NCBI GenBank assembly: GCA_903772945.1
Contig: CAICTM010001779.1
Span: forward strand, 1 to 22,785
Reading direction: 5' to 3'
Length of the DNA stretch: 22,785 nucleotides
DNA from: Seminavis robusta
Taxonomy: Eukaryota > Bacillariophyta > Bacillariophyceae > Naviculales > Naviculaceae
Made by a program: the position numbers and the translations under genes. The stretch's first letter is position 1. Each line of letters begins with the position of its first letter. Shown here piece by piece: positions 1-9,191 of the stretch. Below the pieces are notes generated by a model. The model had not been told where the DNA came from and did no database searches. It worked only from the letters and a program-made list of their open reading frames with translations.

Positions 1-638
1 ATTTTCTCCGTAATATCTATAATCGGTACGTTAAGTATTTTTGAATATTTGCTGACGTACTTGCTGACATATTAGCTTGATTAGCCAATCAGATCACTGC
101 CATTCGCCCCTTTTCGCCTAATCAGTAGCTACTGAGTGCAGATAATCGCTTTGAGAATGTGCCTCCTAGTATGCATAGCTCTGTAGGTTGCAGTCCAGTG
201 TAGCGTGGCCACTGTAGTAATTGGTTGGTGAACTTGCCTCCGGTTTTGACAGGGTTGGATAACCCGGGATGCCAAAACAGAGCCCATCCATTGCCTTGCC
301 CCCACCTAGTAGGACCGGCTACTACTGATAGCTGATTATGCTAGGCTACACGAGCTCGGGTAATACATAGGCATCAAGTAGAATTTACGGTCAAAGGACC
401 GTACCGGTACTGTTGGATGCGGAAGTCCAGTCTACCAGCTTTTTGGTGTGTTCGGCTAACTCCTATCATCCTTTCGGCTAACTCCTATCTTTCCCAAGGC
501 CCGGATTCTACGGGATGCACAAGGGCTGATGACGTTGTCCGCCATATCACTGCAATACCTTGACTCCAACAATAACTGAGTGTAAAGTCCCATATTTTCC
601 CTTCCTTTCCAGTTAGGTTGCGAGAGAATTTTTCGGTC
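1..638. other. 5' flank of the SURNod19-Hint gene, no gene seen
   Basis: No ORF of convincing composition and no RNA gene is visible. It is presumably the promoter and 5' untranslated region of the gene starting at 639. The only structure I find is a close pair of direct repeats at 451-489, listed separately. No clear TATA box is placed at a convincing distance. Confidence 0.5.
451..489. repeat. Two 17-bp direct repeats, 22-bp period
   Basis: The 17-base unit starting TTCGGCTAACTCC occurs at 451-467 and again at 473-489 without mismatch, about 150 bp upstream of the ATG at 639. The 22-bp period is about two helical turns, which would place two binding sites on the same DNA face. A regulatory role is inference; it could be a chance duplication. 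Confidence 0.6.
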
Positions 639-3600
639 ATGATGTTCACGTATCCTCGCAATGGCGCATTGAGGTCGTCCTGGACTAGCACCGTAGCTGT
701 TTGCAGCGGTCTCCTATTTCTTCTTACCACTCCCATTGCCGTGCATGCCCAAGTTGTTGTCGAAAATGTGGTTACTAGTGCCGAGTCGGCCACAATCGTC
801 ATTGGCGGCGATAGAGGATGGACTGAAGGGGTCTGTTACCAACCAGTCCAAGGTGGCACTGGTGTCTTTCCTGGCGATCGGTTGGAATTTCGTTTTGCTG
901 CCCACAATGTCTACCAAATGGCTTCACTCCAAGACTTTATGGATTGTAACTTTACTGATGCCACTCTCTTGGCACAAGTTGGAGAGGCCCCTTTTACATA
1001 CACCATTCCTGACGAATCCGATGACGTATTGTACTTTGCCTGCCAGGTTGGCGATCATTGTTCTTCTGGCACGCAAAAGGTACAAGTCCCCGTAACCTCC
1101 TTTTGGACTGGCGGTGGAGGTGAGCGTCTACCACCTGTGTCTAGTGTTCTCTTTGGAGCTTCAGCGGATGACTGCAATGCATTGCAATCAGGAGTAGTTG
1201 ATGAAAGCACCCAATTGGAGGCAAACAGGTTGCAAGCGCAATGCAGCGATCCAGAGCCAGTGGAGGGCGAATCGCATACCTTCACCAGGTCCTGTTTGAG
1301 TGGACCAGCTACTTTGACACCCGGCGGAGTCATAAACCGACTATTCTTGATGTACTACCCATTCCCCCGAGACACCCGTGTGGCTTTGGGGCAAAGGAAC
1401 TTTGAGTTTGTCACTGGGTCGTTTGAAGAAGGGATCGTCCCAGTGCCCGTCAACCAATTGTATGTCCATCATTTGTCTGGAAACATTGTCTTCGGGCAAG
1501 GAGCTGAAGGATTGCGTCAAGACGCCCCAGATGCCCCTTTCAAGGAGCCTTATGCTATCATGTCAGGAGATGAAGGAGATTTCACCATCATGCATTTGAT
1601 CGATTTGCGAGAAGTCGACGATTGGTTGTCTTGTATTGAATGCCGATGTCCTACCAGCAGCGACGGAAGCTACCTGGATGAGCTGGCCAACACTGGAAAC
1701 ATCACAGGAGGAGTCAACTGTTGCACCAACTGTACGGACTTGGAAGGACCTACTGTGGACTATCGCATGCGTTACAACGTTACTTACCGAGAACTACAAG
1801 CCGAAGACGAACCAGTGACCCATGTGACGTATCTCACTGCTGATATCTCCCCAGCTATCGGTATGTTTTTGGAATATGATGTGCCAAGCTACGAGTATTT
1901 GCCCCAAGAGCAGCAAGCTCCAGAAGATTCTCGTATTCAGCGCTTGGAACGGATCGAGCCGTTCAATGAAATGTTCAAGGACAGCTTCTTCCAAGGCGAC
2001 TATTCTGGCCCAGAAGAGGTCCAGCTACTACGTTGCGTGGCCCACTTGCATGTGGCTGCCATTGGCCAGTGGTTGGAAGATGCTGAAACCGGTGAACTCT
2101 TGTGCTCTGGAGAAACCATCTATGGAACCAATCCAGAGACAGACGAAGGCTTCTTGACAGCAGTGTCCGTCGACGACCACGATCCACCCATTACCTTCCC
2201 AGCTGATCGTGTGGTGCGATTTGTTACGGACTACAATGCAACAAATCTCCATACTGGAGTCATGGGATACTTGTTCGTTTTCGTGGCTACGCCCAACCAA
2301 GTAACCTCGAAAGACGTTAACCTAACAGTGGATGTGTGCATCCAATCTACCTGTGATACTTCGTTGCTTCCTGATATTGATCTGGAGGCCTTTCAAACGT
2401 CGCTGGCATTCCCTGTGGAACGTCAGGCAGATCCCGGGTGCGTGGATACAATCGAAGAGAGCCCCTCTTGTACCTTTGGTGGGCTGTGCGATTGCGAGAG
2501 CTTTGTCAACGCACCCGAGAGCTCGGGCTGCAATGGCTTCTATGCAAGCGCTTTTGGTGACATCGAGATCCGATCTGTCTGTGCCAATTATTGTGGATGT
2601 GATGTGACAACAGCTGCTGCCATGGACAGTGACATACCACCAACAATTTCTGCTACAGAAGCACCGGGACAGGTCTTCACCAGCTGCAAGGACACCCTGG
2701 CTGACAACCCAGCTTGTATATTTGGAAACCTCTGTGAATGCGAGGAATTTGTTAACCTGCCAGAAAGTGGTGGTTGCGGCGGAGTGTACAGCACAGAGAT
2801 GGGTGATATTGTTGTGAGTGATGTCTGCGCAGCATACTGTGGTGACTGCGCAGAAGTTTCGTTGGAAGAACTTTTTCAGGAAGCCTACCAGGAGGTTGTG
2901 ACTATGAGCTTCCATGATAAGTGCCTCTTCTCTACCAAGGAATGCCAGTCGCTTTTGTCCAATATGGTACGTTCGCCTATGGCCACTGGAAGCGCTGCCT
3001 GCATGCATGGTTTTGTAGGACCCTGTCTTCTCATCAATTTTTCTTCTTTTTTTCCTAAAAGTATTCTTGCGCTGAGGAGAAACCTGGGATCGAGACATTG
3101 GACCCTCTGATTCGCAATTTCGTTGTGACGAGAGGACGGAGTGTTGCTCTCGAGAGCGCCAAACTGGGACACCCGACTCTTCATGTGGATCAAGAAGATC
3201 AAGTTGTGGGGATGTGCCCTGAAGTGGATCCCACGGTGTCGCCTGAACCCCCCACTCCAAGTCCGACCGTTGCCGATGAACCCGCCGTTGAAGCTGCTGA
3301 GGAAGTTGTGCCTGAGGAGGCTCCTGCTGCAACTACTTCTGCTGATTGCGAGAATACTCTGAGTAGCAACCCAGCTTGTACCTTTGGAGGATTGTGCAGT
3401 TGCGAGGAACTTGTCAATGCGCCTCAAGTTGAGGGCGACGGATGCGATGGTGTGTACAAGAACTCTTTTGGAGATATTGCTATTCTCTCCGTGTGCGCCA
3501 AGTACTGTGGCTGCCCAGATAAGGAACCTCCTGCTGTTGCTGCCCCTAGCGGTCCCTCCTTTTGCTTCTCCGAGGATTCGACGGTCGAGGTACTTGGAAA

Positions 3601-4366
3601 AGGAACAGTTTCAATGAAGCATCTCAATGTTGGTGACAAGGTCCATGGAGCTCATAGTACCTATGAACCAGTGTATGGCTTTGCTCACTACGACAGAGCC
3701 GGGAAGACAGAGTTTCTAAAGATCCACATGAAAGGCAACAATTGGGGGCCACTTGAAGTGACAGGAGATCATTTGGTATACGTTAACGAGAAGTTTCTTC
3801 CTGCAAAGTCTGTCCAAGTTGGCGATTCGCTGCAGGTGGAAGACGGCTCTGCGGTTGTTACCAAGATCACTCGAAGGTGGAAAACGGGGCTCTACGCTCC
3901 TCTTACACCTTCCGGAACTCTTCTTGTTAACGGTGTCAAGGTATCGTCCTATGTTACACTCACGAGAGATAAAGATCCCCAGCAGCTCCAGTTGAATTTG
4001 TTGGCGCAGCATGAATTCATTCACATGATGTTGAGCCCTTTGCGCATGGCCTGTATGGGAGTCGCTCCCAGTCTTTGCAGCAATGCTCATATTGATGAAC
4101 AAAGCGGTTACCATCCCTTTGTTGGCTTGGGAATCCGTTTGGCCAATTTGGTTGACCACAAGCTCAACATTGTCCTACAGGCAGTTCTCTTCTGTATGGC
4201 AGTTTGCGTCGTCTATCCTTTGTATTTGGTCGAATCCATCTTTGGGGCCGCGCTTGTCCCCGGCGTCATTGCTGGATTGGCGGTCGTGGTTGCCGCAGTC
4301 AAGTGGTGGAAACCCAATACCAATGTCCGTGTCTTTTGGAAGAATTTGAAGTTGAAGATGGCCTAG
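639..4366 (+). CDS. Secreted phytocyanin-SURNod19-Cys repeat-Hint fusion protein, join(639..2966,3062..4366)
   Basis: Predicted product of about 1210 residues. The start is the ATG at 639; the reading frame is open upstream to a TTG at 618, but the first ATG is 639. Residues 1-38 look like a signal peptide with a hydrophobic core ending VHA. Residues 39-153 resemble a phytocyanin: IGGDRGWT near the start, and copper ligands H89, C135 and H140, with T145/Q146 where the axial ligand is expected. Residues about 200-560 match SURNod19 (PF07712): a CIECRC motif, an NCC motif, H277-H278, an HLH motif (H469, H471) and HTGVMG (H538, M542). Three eight-cysteine repeats follow. A Hint domain begins at C944 and has D987, the TxxH pair T1010/H1013 and a late LTPSGTLLVNGV motif. 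Two hydrophobic helices lie at about 1146-1190. Expected topology is a secreted or cell-surface protein that may cleave itself at C944. Domain calls are from motif memory, and the function of the whole is unknown. Confidence 0.85.
2439..3514 (+). repeat. Three eight-cysteine protein repeats inside the gene
   Basis: The units are encoded at 2439-2600, 2685-2849 and 3347-3514. Unit 1 has spacing C-x9-C-x5-C-x1-C-x11-C-x16-C-x3-C-x1-C. Unit 2 differs by x2 at the last gap and unit 3 by x13 at the fourth gap. Shared residues include NPAC, a FGGLC/FGNLC core, a FVN/LVN step, FGDI/MGDI and CAxYCG. All cysteines are paired in number, as expected for a disulfide-knotted extracellular module. I do not recognise a named family with certainty; a ShK-like relation is possible but the spacing differs. 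Confidence 0.85.
2967..3061 (+). other. Intron of the SURNod19-Hint gene, 95 bp, phase 0
   Basis: The donor is ATG|GTACGT and the acceptor is CTAAAAG|TATTC, preceded by a T-rich tract. Splicing joins two open frames exactly between codons and lets the third cysteine repeat continue in the same protein as the first two. At 95 bp it is not a multiple of three, so retention shifts frame and ends at the stop at 3108-3110. Confidence 0.85.
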
Positions 4367-4537
4367 AGACCGAAACCCGTTGAGTCAAGCCTCTGTCAGT
4401 TCAGACAAACTCCTCTTAAAACTTAAAAGCTAGCTAGCTACAGTATCCCGATACATATATCAATGTTTTCATTTGCTTGACGTCGTATGCACCAATACTC
4501 TCCACCCGAATTTTCGTTTCTCCGCTCTCCGCTCTCC

Positions 4538-4569
4538 TACTACCGGTAGCTAGCTAGCTACCGGTAGTA
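4538..4569. repeat. Perfect 32-bp palindrome
   Basis: The 16-base left arm starts TACTACCGGTAG and is followed directly by its exact reverse complement with no spacer. Pairing stops at 4537/4570, where both bases are C. It could extrude as a cruciform or form a hairpin in RNA, or act as a two-fold symmetric protein site. It lies about 170 bp after the stop of the upstream gene and 330 bp before the next ATG. Confidence 0.9.
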
Positions 4570-4781
4570 CGCTAACCACGTTGGTCGAGTGTGCGGTTGG
4601 AGGGAGGACAGCAATAGCTACAGCAATGGAAGCAAAGCGTAGTTGAGGTAAACTAAGGTGGTTTGAGCATTTCTTGTTTACCGCATCTACCTGAATGCTA
4701 TGCAGTCTTTCGGTCGTCTTTCGCAGAACCGAGATGCCTCTGCAACTTCGCCGCCAACATGAAGTTCCTTCAAGCTTCCAA

Positions 4782-4887
4782 GTAAGTGAAGTGCGAACCA
4801 TTCAGCTCCCTCCCTCTTGAGTTGGTTCGTGGCTTTGGGGCCAAGGGGAGTAGGTCCAACTTACATGTACATGTATTGATTGCGCAG
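4782..4887 (+). other. Candidate 5' leader intron of the LRR gene
   Basis: A strong donor (CCAA|GTAAGTG) at 4782 and an acceptor (TTGCGCAG|AAA) at 4885-4887 flank 106 bp, similar in size to the two coding introns here. A short upstream ATG at 4759 (MKFLQAS) would run across the junction out of frame with the main ATG at 4899, so it would behave as an upstream ORF rather than extend the protein. Only RNA data can tell. Confidence 0.35.
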
Positions 4888-4898
4888 AAAAACAAACC

Positions 4899-7434
4899 AT
4901 GGTATCCGAGAAGGAGATCTTGAACCTAACCGCGGAAAGTCAGGCAGATGATGATGAAGACGAGGAAGAAGAGACAAGTCAAAGGAATGTCGCTACACCT
5001 GGAGACGAAAGCAACGAGAATCAACAGCAGCCGGCTCCTTCTACTAGTAGTGCAGGCACAAATAATGTCGCATCGACTACCCAGAGACCGAGTATGACTT
5101 TGAATGCTCGGGGAGAGGCAGAACTTGCTGCTTTTGAATCCAAAATCCACCAATCCAGGGCACCCCGTAGTGGTAGTAGGGATGAAGACGAATCCATACC
5201 ACTTCCAGCCGAACAGAGAGGACGCATTGATGAGGAACTTGGAAAACTCTATGGTGGCATGCTCCAGAGATCGTCTCATAACGAAAAAGAAACTGGGGGG
5301 CATCCCACTCAATCCTCTGATGGCACTGTCGCCACTATCAACACCATCAGTAGCATCTCAGGGTCCGAGGACACTACTGGGATTCAACGGCCTCAGAGAA
5401 GGGCTGTTTCGGCGCCTGTGGCCACACCGGGAGCCTTCCCGATGGGTACTGAAGGGGCACGACAAATCACTCAACCTGGCAGATTAACCACGCAACCCTG
5501 CATGGCAGATTCTACTTGCCGTACAGATGATGACAACACCCCACTGATTGTCGAAGGAGATGACGACGAGGAAGCTGCCCCCTTCAACCATTCGCCCAAC
5601 AACAATTCGCCACAATTGGATCTATTGGTCGAAGCCAGATTGGTTGGAGAACGCTCGGCCGCGCTGTCGTTTGCAACACGCAACAGTGAAGGCTCCCGTC
5701 GTAACACACCGGTTCTAGCTCAAGCCAGTCCAATGGACGAAAATGCACCCTTGACATGGAAAGAAGTCCTCACAAGTCCCAAAGTAATGGTATTATTGTC
5801 TCTGGCTCTACTACTAGTCATTGCTGCCTCCATTGCTGGAATCATTATTGGTGTCTCCCAGAGTGAAACCAACGACAATAGTGATGATACTCAAAGTGCT
5901 GTTGTTGTGGAACCGTTCGACAAGACGCTTCCCGAACAAACCATACAGGCCATGCAGCAAGATCCGTCCTCGCCACAAGCTCGCGCCAATCAATGGATGG
6001 TGGAAGACCTGCTACAGAATAATTCATTCGACCAACGGAGACAGAGGCAACGATTCGCCCTCGCTACCTTTTACTATGCCACGGGAGGGGACGAACATTG
6101 GAGTGATGAAGGCAACTGGTTGAACCATTCCCTCAGTGAATGCGATTGGGGATTATGGGCTGATTGGACGGTAGGATTCGGTGGGGACACCGATATCGAT
6201 GACGGATTTTATACCGATAATGGAGTTTATTCCAAACAAAACTTTGAGAATGTCTGGCAGGCTCAGGAAGGTTTACAGGCCAAAGAGCAAGAAAGAAGGA
6301 TACATGCTTGCACTGGAAGTAATGACAGCACGTATCACTATCTCATCTTGATGCCCAACATTCTTGTCGGGACATTACCTCCGGAACTCTTCCTGTTCCT
6401 ACCCGAGTTGACGACGCTCATGTTGGGATGGAACGCACGGTTGACGGGGCCGATTCCGAGTGAGGTTGGTTTGTTGTCGTCGCTGGAATATTTGGATTTG
6501 GATGATTGCAGTTTTCTTCATATCCCGTCGGAGATCGGAAGGCTCAAGAGCTTGCAGGCTCTCAATCTCTATCACAATCAGATCAGCGGTGTCATTCCCA
6601 CTGGTAAGTAGAGACGCGCGACGGGATTGTATGATCGATTAAATGTCACGCTGATGCTCTCCTCTCCAAACAAACGTGCTTGCCTCTTCAGAGCTTGGAA
6701 TGTTGGACCAACTCAAGTATCTGTTTCTGGATAGCAATCAAATGACCGGTCGAATTCCTTCTGAGCTCGGACTTCTGAAGGATCTCGTGTTTCTCTCACT
6801 GGAAGCCAACGCCTTGACGGGATCGATTCCGGAAGTGTTGTTTCCAGAGGGATCACGCTTGTACGACTTGAGATTGGGCATCAACTCATTTGAAGGCAGT
6901 CTCCCTTCTGCAATCAACCACTTGACGGACTTGACGTATCTGCATGTAGGCGACTGCGGCCTTCAGGGTACAATACCCGACATTGGCCAATTGACGCTGT
7001 TGGAAGGGTTGGTAATGGCAGACAATAATCTCACTGGCACCATATCAAGTGAGATTGGATTGCTGACCAGTTTGGAAGAGTTGATGCTTGAAGAGAACCA
7101 ATTGGTAGGCGCCGTCAGGGCCGAAATTGGGGCTCTTACGGCACTGGTAGAGCTTCAGCTTGGTGAGAACCAACTGACTTCCTTGCCTTCGACAATGGGT
7201 TTGATTGACTCTCTTGTGGTTCTGGATGTGACGAGGAATCCCCTGGTTGGTTCGTTACCATCCGAGCTCGGGTTGCTGACGAATCTAGAGTCATTCCACC
7301 TGTCTAATACCTACCAGTCTGGCGCCATTCCGCCTGAAGTCTGCGAGTTGCAAGAAGATGGAGTGTTGGAAGAAATAGAAGCGGATTGTGATTCTGTGGA
7401 CTGCTGCGAACAATCGAGTGACTCAGTCGATTGA
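4899..7434 (+). CDS. Leucine-rich-repeat single-pass membrane protein, join(4899..6603,6692..7434)
   Basis: Predicted product of about 815 residues. Residues 1-294 form a hydrophilic, Ser/Thr/Asp/Glu-rich, low-complexity tail. A single membrane helix follows at about 296-320. Next comes a conserved-looking segment at about 363-420 with QRFALATFYYATGG, several Trp residues and ECDWGLW, which I associate with diatom LRR proteins. About 11-12 plant-type LRRs with LxxLxLxxNxLxGxIP spacing then run from about residue 480 to near the end, closing with a Cys-containing tail. No N-terminal signal peptide is visible, so a type II topology (tail inside, LRRs outside) is likely. Role is inferred as surface recognition or adhesion; there is no kinase domain, so it is not a complete receptor kinase. 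It is followed by a convergent gene. Confidence 0.88.
6604..6691 (+). other. Intron of the LRR gene, 88 bp, phase 1
   Basis: The donor is ACTG|GTAAGT and the acceptor is CTCTTCAG|AGCTT. Joining gives a GAG codon and restores a perfect LRR (IPT-ELGMLDQLKYL). Retention meets an in-frame TAG two codons after the donor. Both splice signals are canonical. Confidence 0.93.
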
Positions 7435-7754
7435 ATTCATTCTGAGCGACTCTTCCCTCCTGCTTCCATGCCAAAAATCATCACTCGAGCAAATCTCAAT
7501 TTTGACGCTACTGTAGATCTGGATTTTGTTTCGTTCGCACAAATGTTGTTACTACTAGTAGTCGTTATGCTTCGCTTTGTCACTTCTCTTTGCAACAGCA
7601 CAGGCAATGCAGACTCCTGCTTCGCTCCTTCGCCACAAAAGCAAGGTGTTAGAATGTTCCGTAGCCTGCTTTACCTGCCAAATTTCCGTACGGTAGCCAC
7701 TGCATCATTCGATTGGTTGATATCTGATCACCGATGTAGCACATTTATTTAATT
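7435..7754. other. Convergent intergenic region
   Basis: These 320 bp separate two stop codons facing each other and probably hold both 3' untranslated regions. A 94-codon open frame at 7468-7752 (+) has no recognisable domain and looks fortuitous. A symmetric ACTACTAGTAGT lies at about 7551-7562, another example of the CTAG-centred motifs seen in this window. Confidence 0.55.
7744..7749 (-). terminator. Possible poly(A) signal AATAAA for the CCCH-WD40 gene
   Basis: On the minus strand an AATAAA hexamer occurs within about 10 bases after the stop codon at 7755-7757. Diatom genes often lack a strict signal, so this is only suggestive. Confidence 0.3.
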
Positions 7755-9191
7755 TTACAATCCCAAATCGCCCGTCAATTGCCAGACGAGCAGTTTTCCG
7801 TCACTGCCACACGAGTAGAATGTACTGGAGGGTCCTTGACAAAGCGATCGGCAGGCCCCATTGTGGCCAGCGGTATATCTGGCACTGAGACAGAGCAACA
7901 ATCCAAAGGCGGGCATACTGGGGGATTGCAATACGTTTCTGACCATGATATTCCCACTTTCGAGACCAATGAGTAGCAATGGATTTCCTTTCAAATCGGT
8001 GGCCATGGACATGCATACGACGCCTTCACCATGATTTTCATTGGCGACACACTGTCCATTCCCGCCATTCCAAGCTTGTACGGTTCCGTCTAGACTGGAA
8101 CTCAAGACGAATGTTCCGGCATTGTTGGGTGCATCAAACTGTAGCAAGCTTGTGACGGCATTGGAATGTCCCGATTGTGGTTGGCTTGGATTTACGTTAG
8201 CGCCGGCGGGTGATTGTGGTTGATCTCCTGCCTGTGCGGTGATGGTATGTTGGCAGGTTCCCTGCGGACTGGCAAAATCCCAAATTCGCAGCGCAAAATC
8301 CATGCCACCGCTCCACAAGAGATTGGTTCCAATGGGCGCAAGTCCCGTGACGGCTCGTGCATGGCCGAGTAGATTTTTTTCCATGACGAACGCTCCTTCT
8401 TGAAATGTCCAGATTCGGATACTGCCGTCACGACTACCGGTGACGACTTTGGGTGGTTGTCCCTCTGCGCCAATGACTAGAATGGAAGTGACGGCTTGTC
8501 CATGCGCGTAGGGGATCATTCCAGGAACCATTTGTAGTTCGAGAGGAGGTTGATTGGGGTTTGCCAAATTCCAGGCATGGGCCATGCCGACCTGTACACC
8601 TGGCAATGCCGGAGAAGTTCCTTCAAATCCACAAAATAGGTAGTTAAAGGCGACCTTGAGGCATTCCACCTTTCCTCCCATGGCCTGTTCGAACTCCTTG
8701 TGAAAGGTTCCTCCGTGCGTATTCCAGAGTCTCCAAAACCCGTCATGCGAACCAGTGAATATTTTGATGCTTCCCGCCTGTTCCCAAACGGCGACAGCTG
8801 TGACAGCCTCGAGTTGTTGTCTTTGTTGATTATTGTTGTGGCGATTGTTGTTTTGATTGAAATTGTTGGTATTTTGGTGTTGATTCTGACTCGGATTGGC
8901 GGCGTCCAGAGACGCGTGCAATTTGACCACATGAGCGAATTTGCAGTTCTGATTGGGACAAGATCCCGTAGACGTAAAGTTCCGACATGGTTGCATCTTG
9001 GCTTTAGCGGCCACGTTTTCCTGTCCAGAGCCAAAGCCACCGCCGCCGCCGCCATGATGAAAATTTCCACCACCACTGTTTCGACCTCGACCACCACCAC
9101 GGCCTCTTCCTCCGCGGCCTCTCCCTCCTCGTCCACCGCCACCGCGATTGTTGTTCCCGCCAAAGTTGCTGTTCCCACCAAAGTTGGACAT
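7755..9191 (-). CDS. RGG-box, CCCH zinc finger and WD40 repeat protein (ZFWD-like)
   Basis: Intronless, 478 residues. Residues 1-57 are Gly/Arg/Asn-rich with many RGG and GRG units, typical of RNA-binding tails. A single CCCH finger follows: C69-x8-C78-x4-C83-x3-H87. Residues about 97-128 are Gln/Asn-rich. The rest folds as seven WD40-like blades, with recognisable ends such as SHDGFWRLW, SRDGSIRIW, GMDFALRIW, SSLDGTVQAW and GSDGKLLVW, so a complete propeller is likely. The order CCCH then WD40 is that of plant ZFWD proteins, whose exact role is poorly known; RNA binding with a protein-interaction scaffold is the reasonable inference. The start is the ATG at 9189-9191, at the head of the Gly-rich tail. 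It converges with the LRR gene. Confidence 0.9.
   Translation of the reverse strand: MSNFGGNSNFGGNNNRGGGGRGGRGRGGRGRGGGRGRNSGGGNFHHGGGGGGFGSGQENVAAKAKMQPCRNFTSTGSCPNQNCKFAHVVKLHASLDAANPSQNQHQNTNNFNQNNNRHNNNQQRQQLEAVTAVAVWEQAGSIKIFTGSHDGFWRLWNTHGGTFHKEFEQAMGGKVECLKVAFNYLFCGFEGTSPALPGVQVGMAHAWNLANPNQPPLELQMVPGMIPYAHGQAVTSILVIGAEGQPPKVVTGSRDGSIRIWTFQEGAFVMEKNLLGHARAVTGLAPIGTNLLWSGGMDFALRIWDFASPQGTCQHTITAQAGDQPQSPAGANVNPSQPQSGHSNAVTSLLQFDAPNNAGTFVLSSSLDGTVQAWNGGNGQCVANENHGEGVVCMSMATDLKGNPLLLIGLESGNIMVRNVLQSPSMPAFGLLLCLSARYTAGHNGACRSLCQGPSSTFYSCGSDGKLLVWQLTGDLGL

Larger units (their letters stand above)
4367..4898. other. Intergenic region between the Hint and LRR genes
   Basis: It holds the 3' untranslated region of the upstream gene and the promoter/leader of the LRR gene. 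It is rich in GCTAGCTAGC-type runs (about 4424-4443 and 4538-4570) and has a perfect palindrome, listed separately. A TACATGTACATGTA run lies at about 4863-4876. No coding sequence is supported. Confidence 0.6.

Noticed and set aside
618..638. TTG at 618 as the start of the SURNod19-Hint gene
   Set aside because: A eukaryotic nuclear gene should start at ATG; the first in-frame ATG is 639, and it gives a normal signal peptide.
2322..3332. 336-codon frame on the minus strand
   Set aside because: It lies antisense to the cysteine-repeat exons and crosses the well-supported intron; composition is that of a shadow frame.
2885..3427. 180-codon minus-strand frame
   Set aside because: Antisense to the same gene and spanning its intron, with no domain.
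7468..7752. 94-codon plus-strand frame between the LRR and CCCH-WD40 genes
   Set aside because: Lies in convergent 3' regions, with no domain or homology that I recognise; hydrophobic stretch looks incidental.
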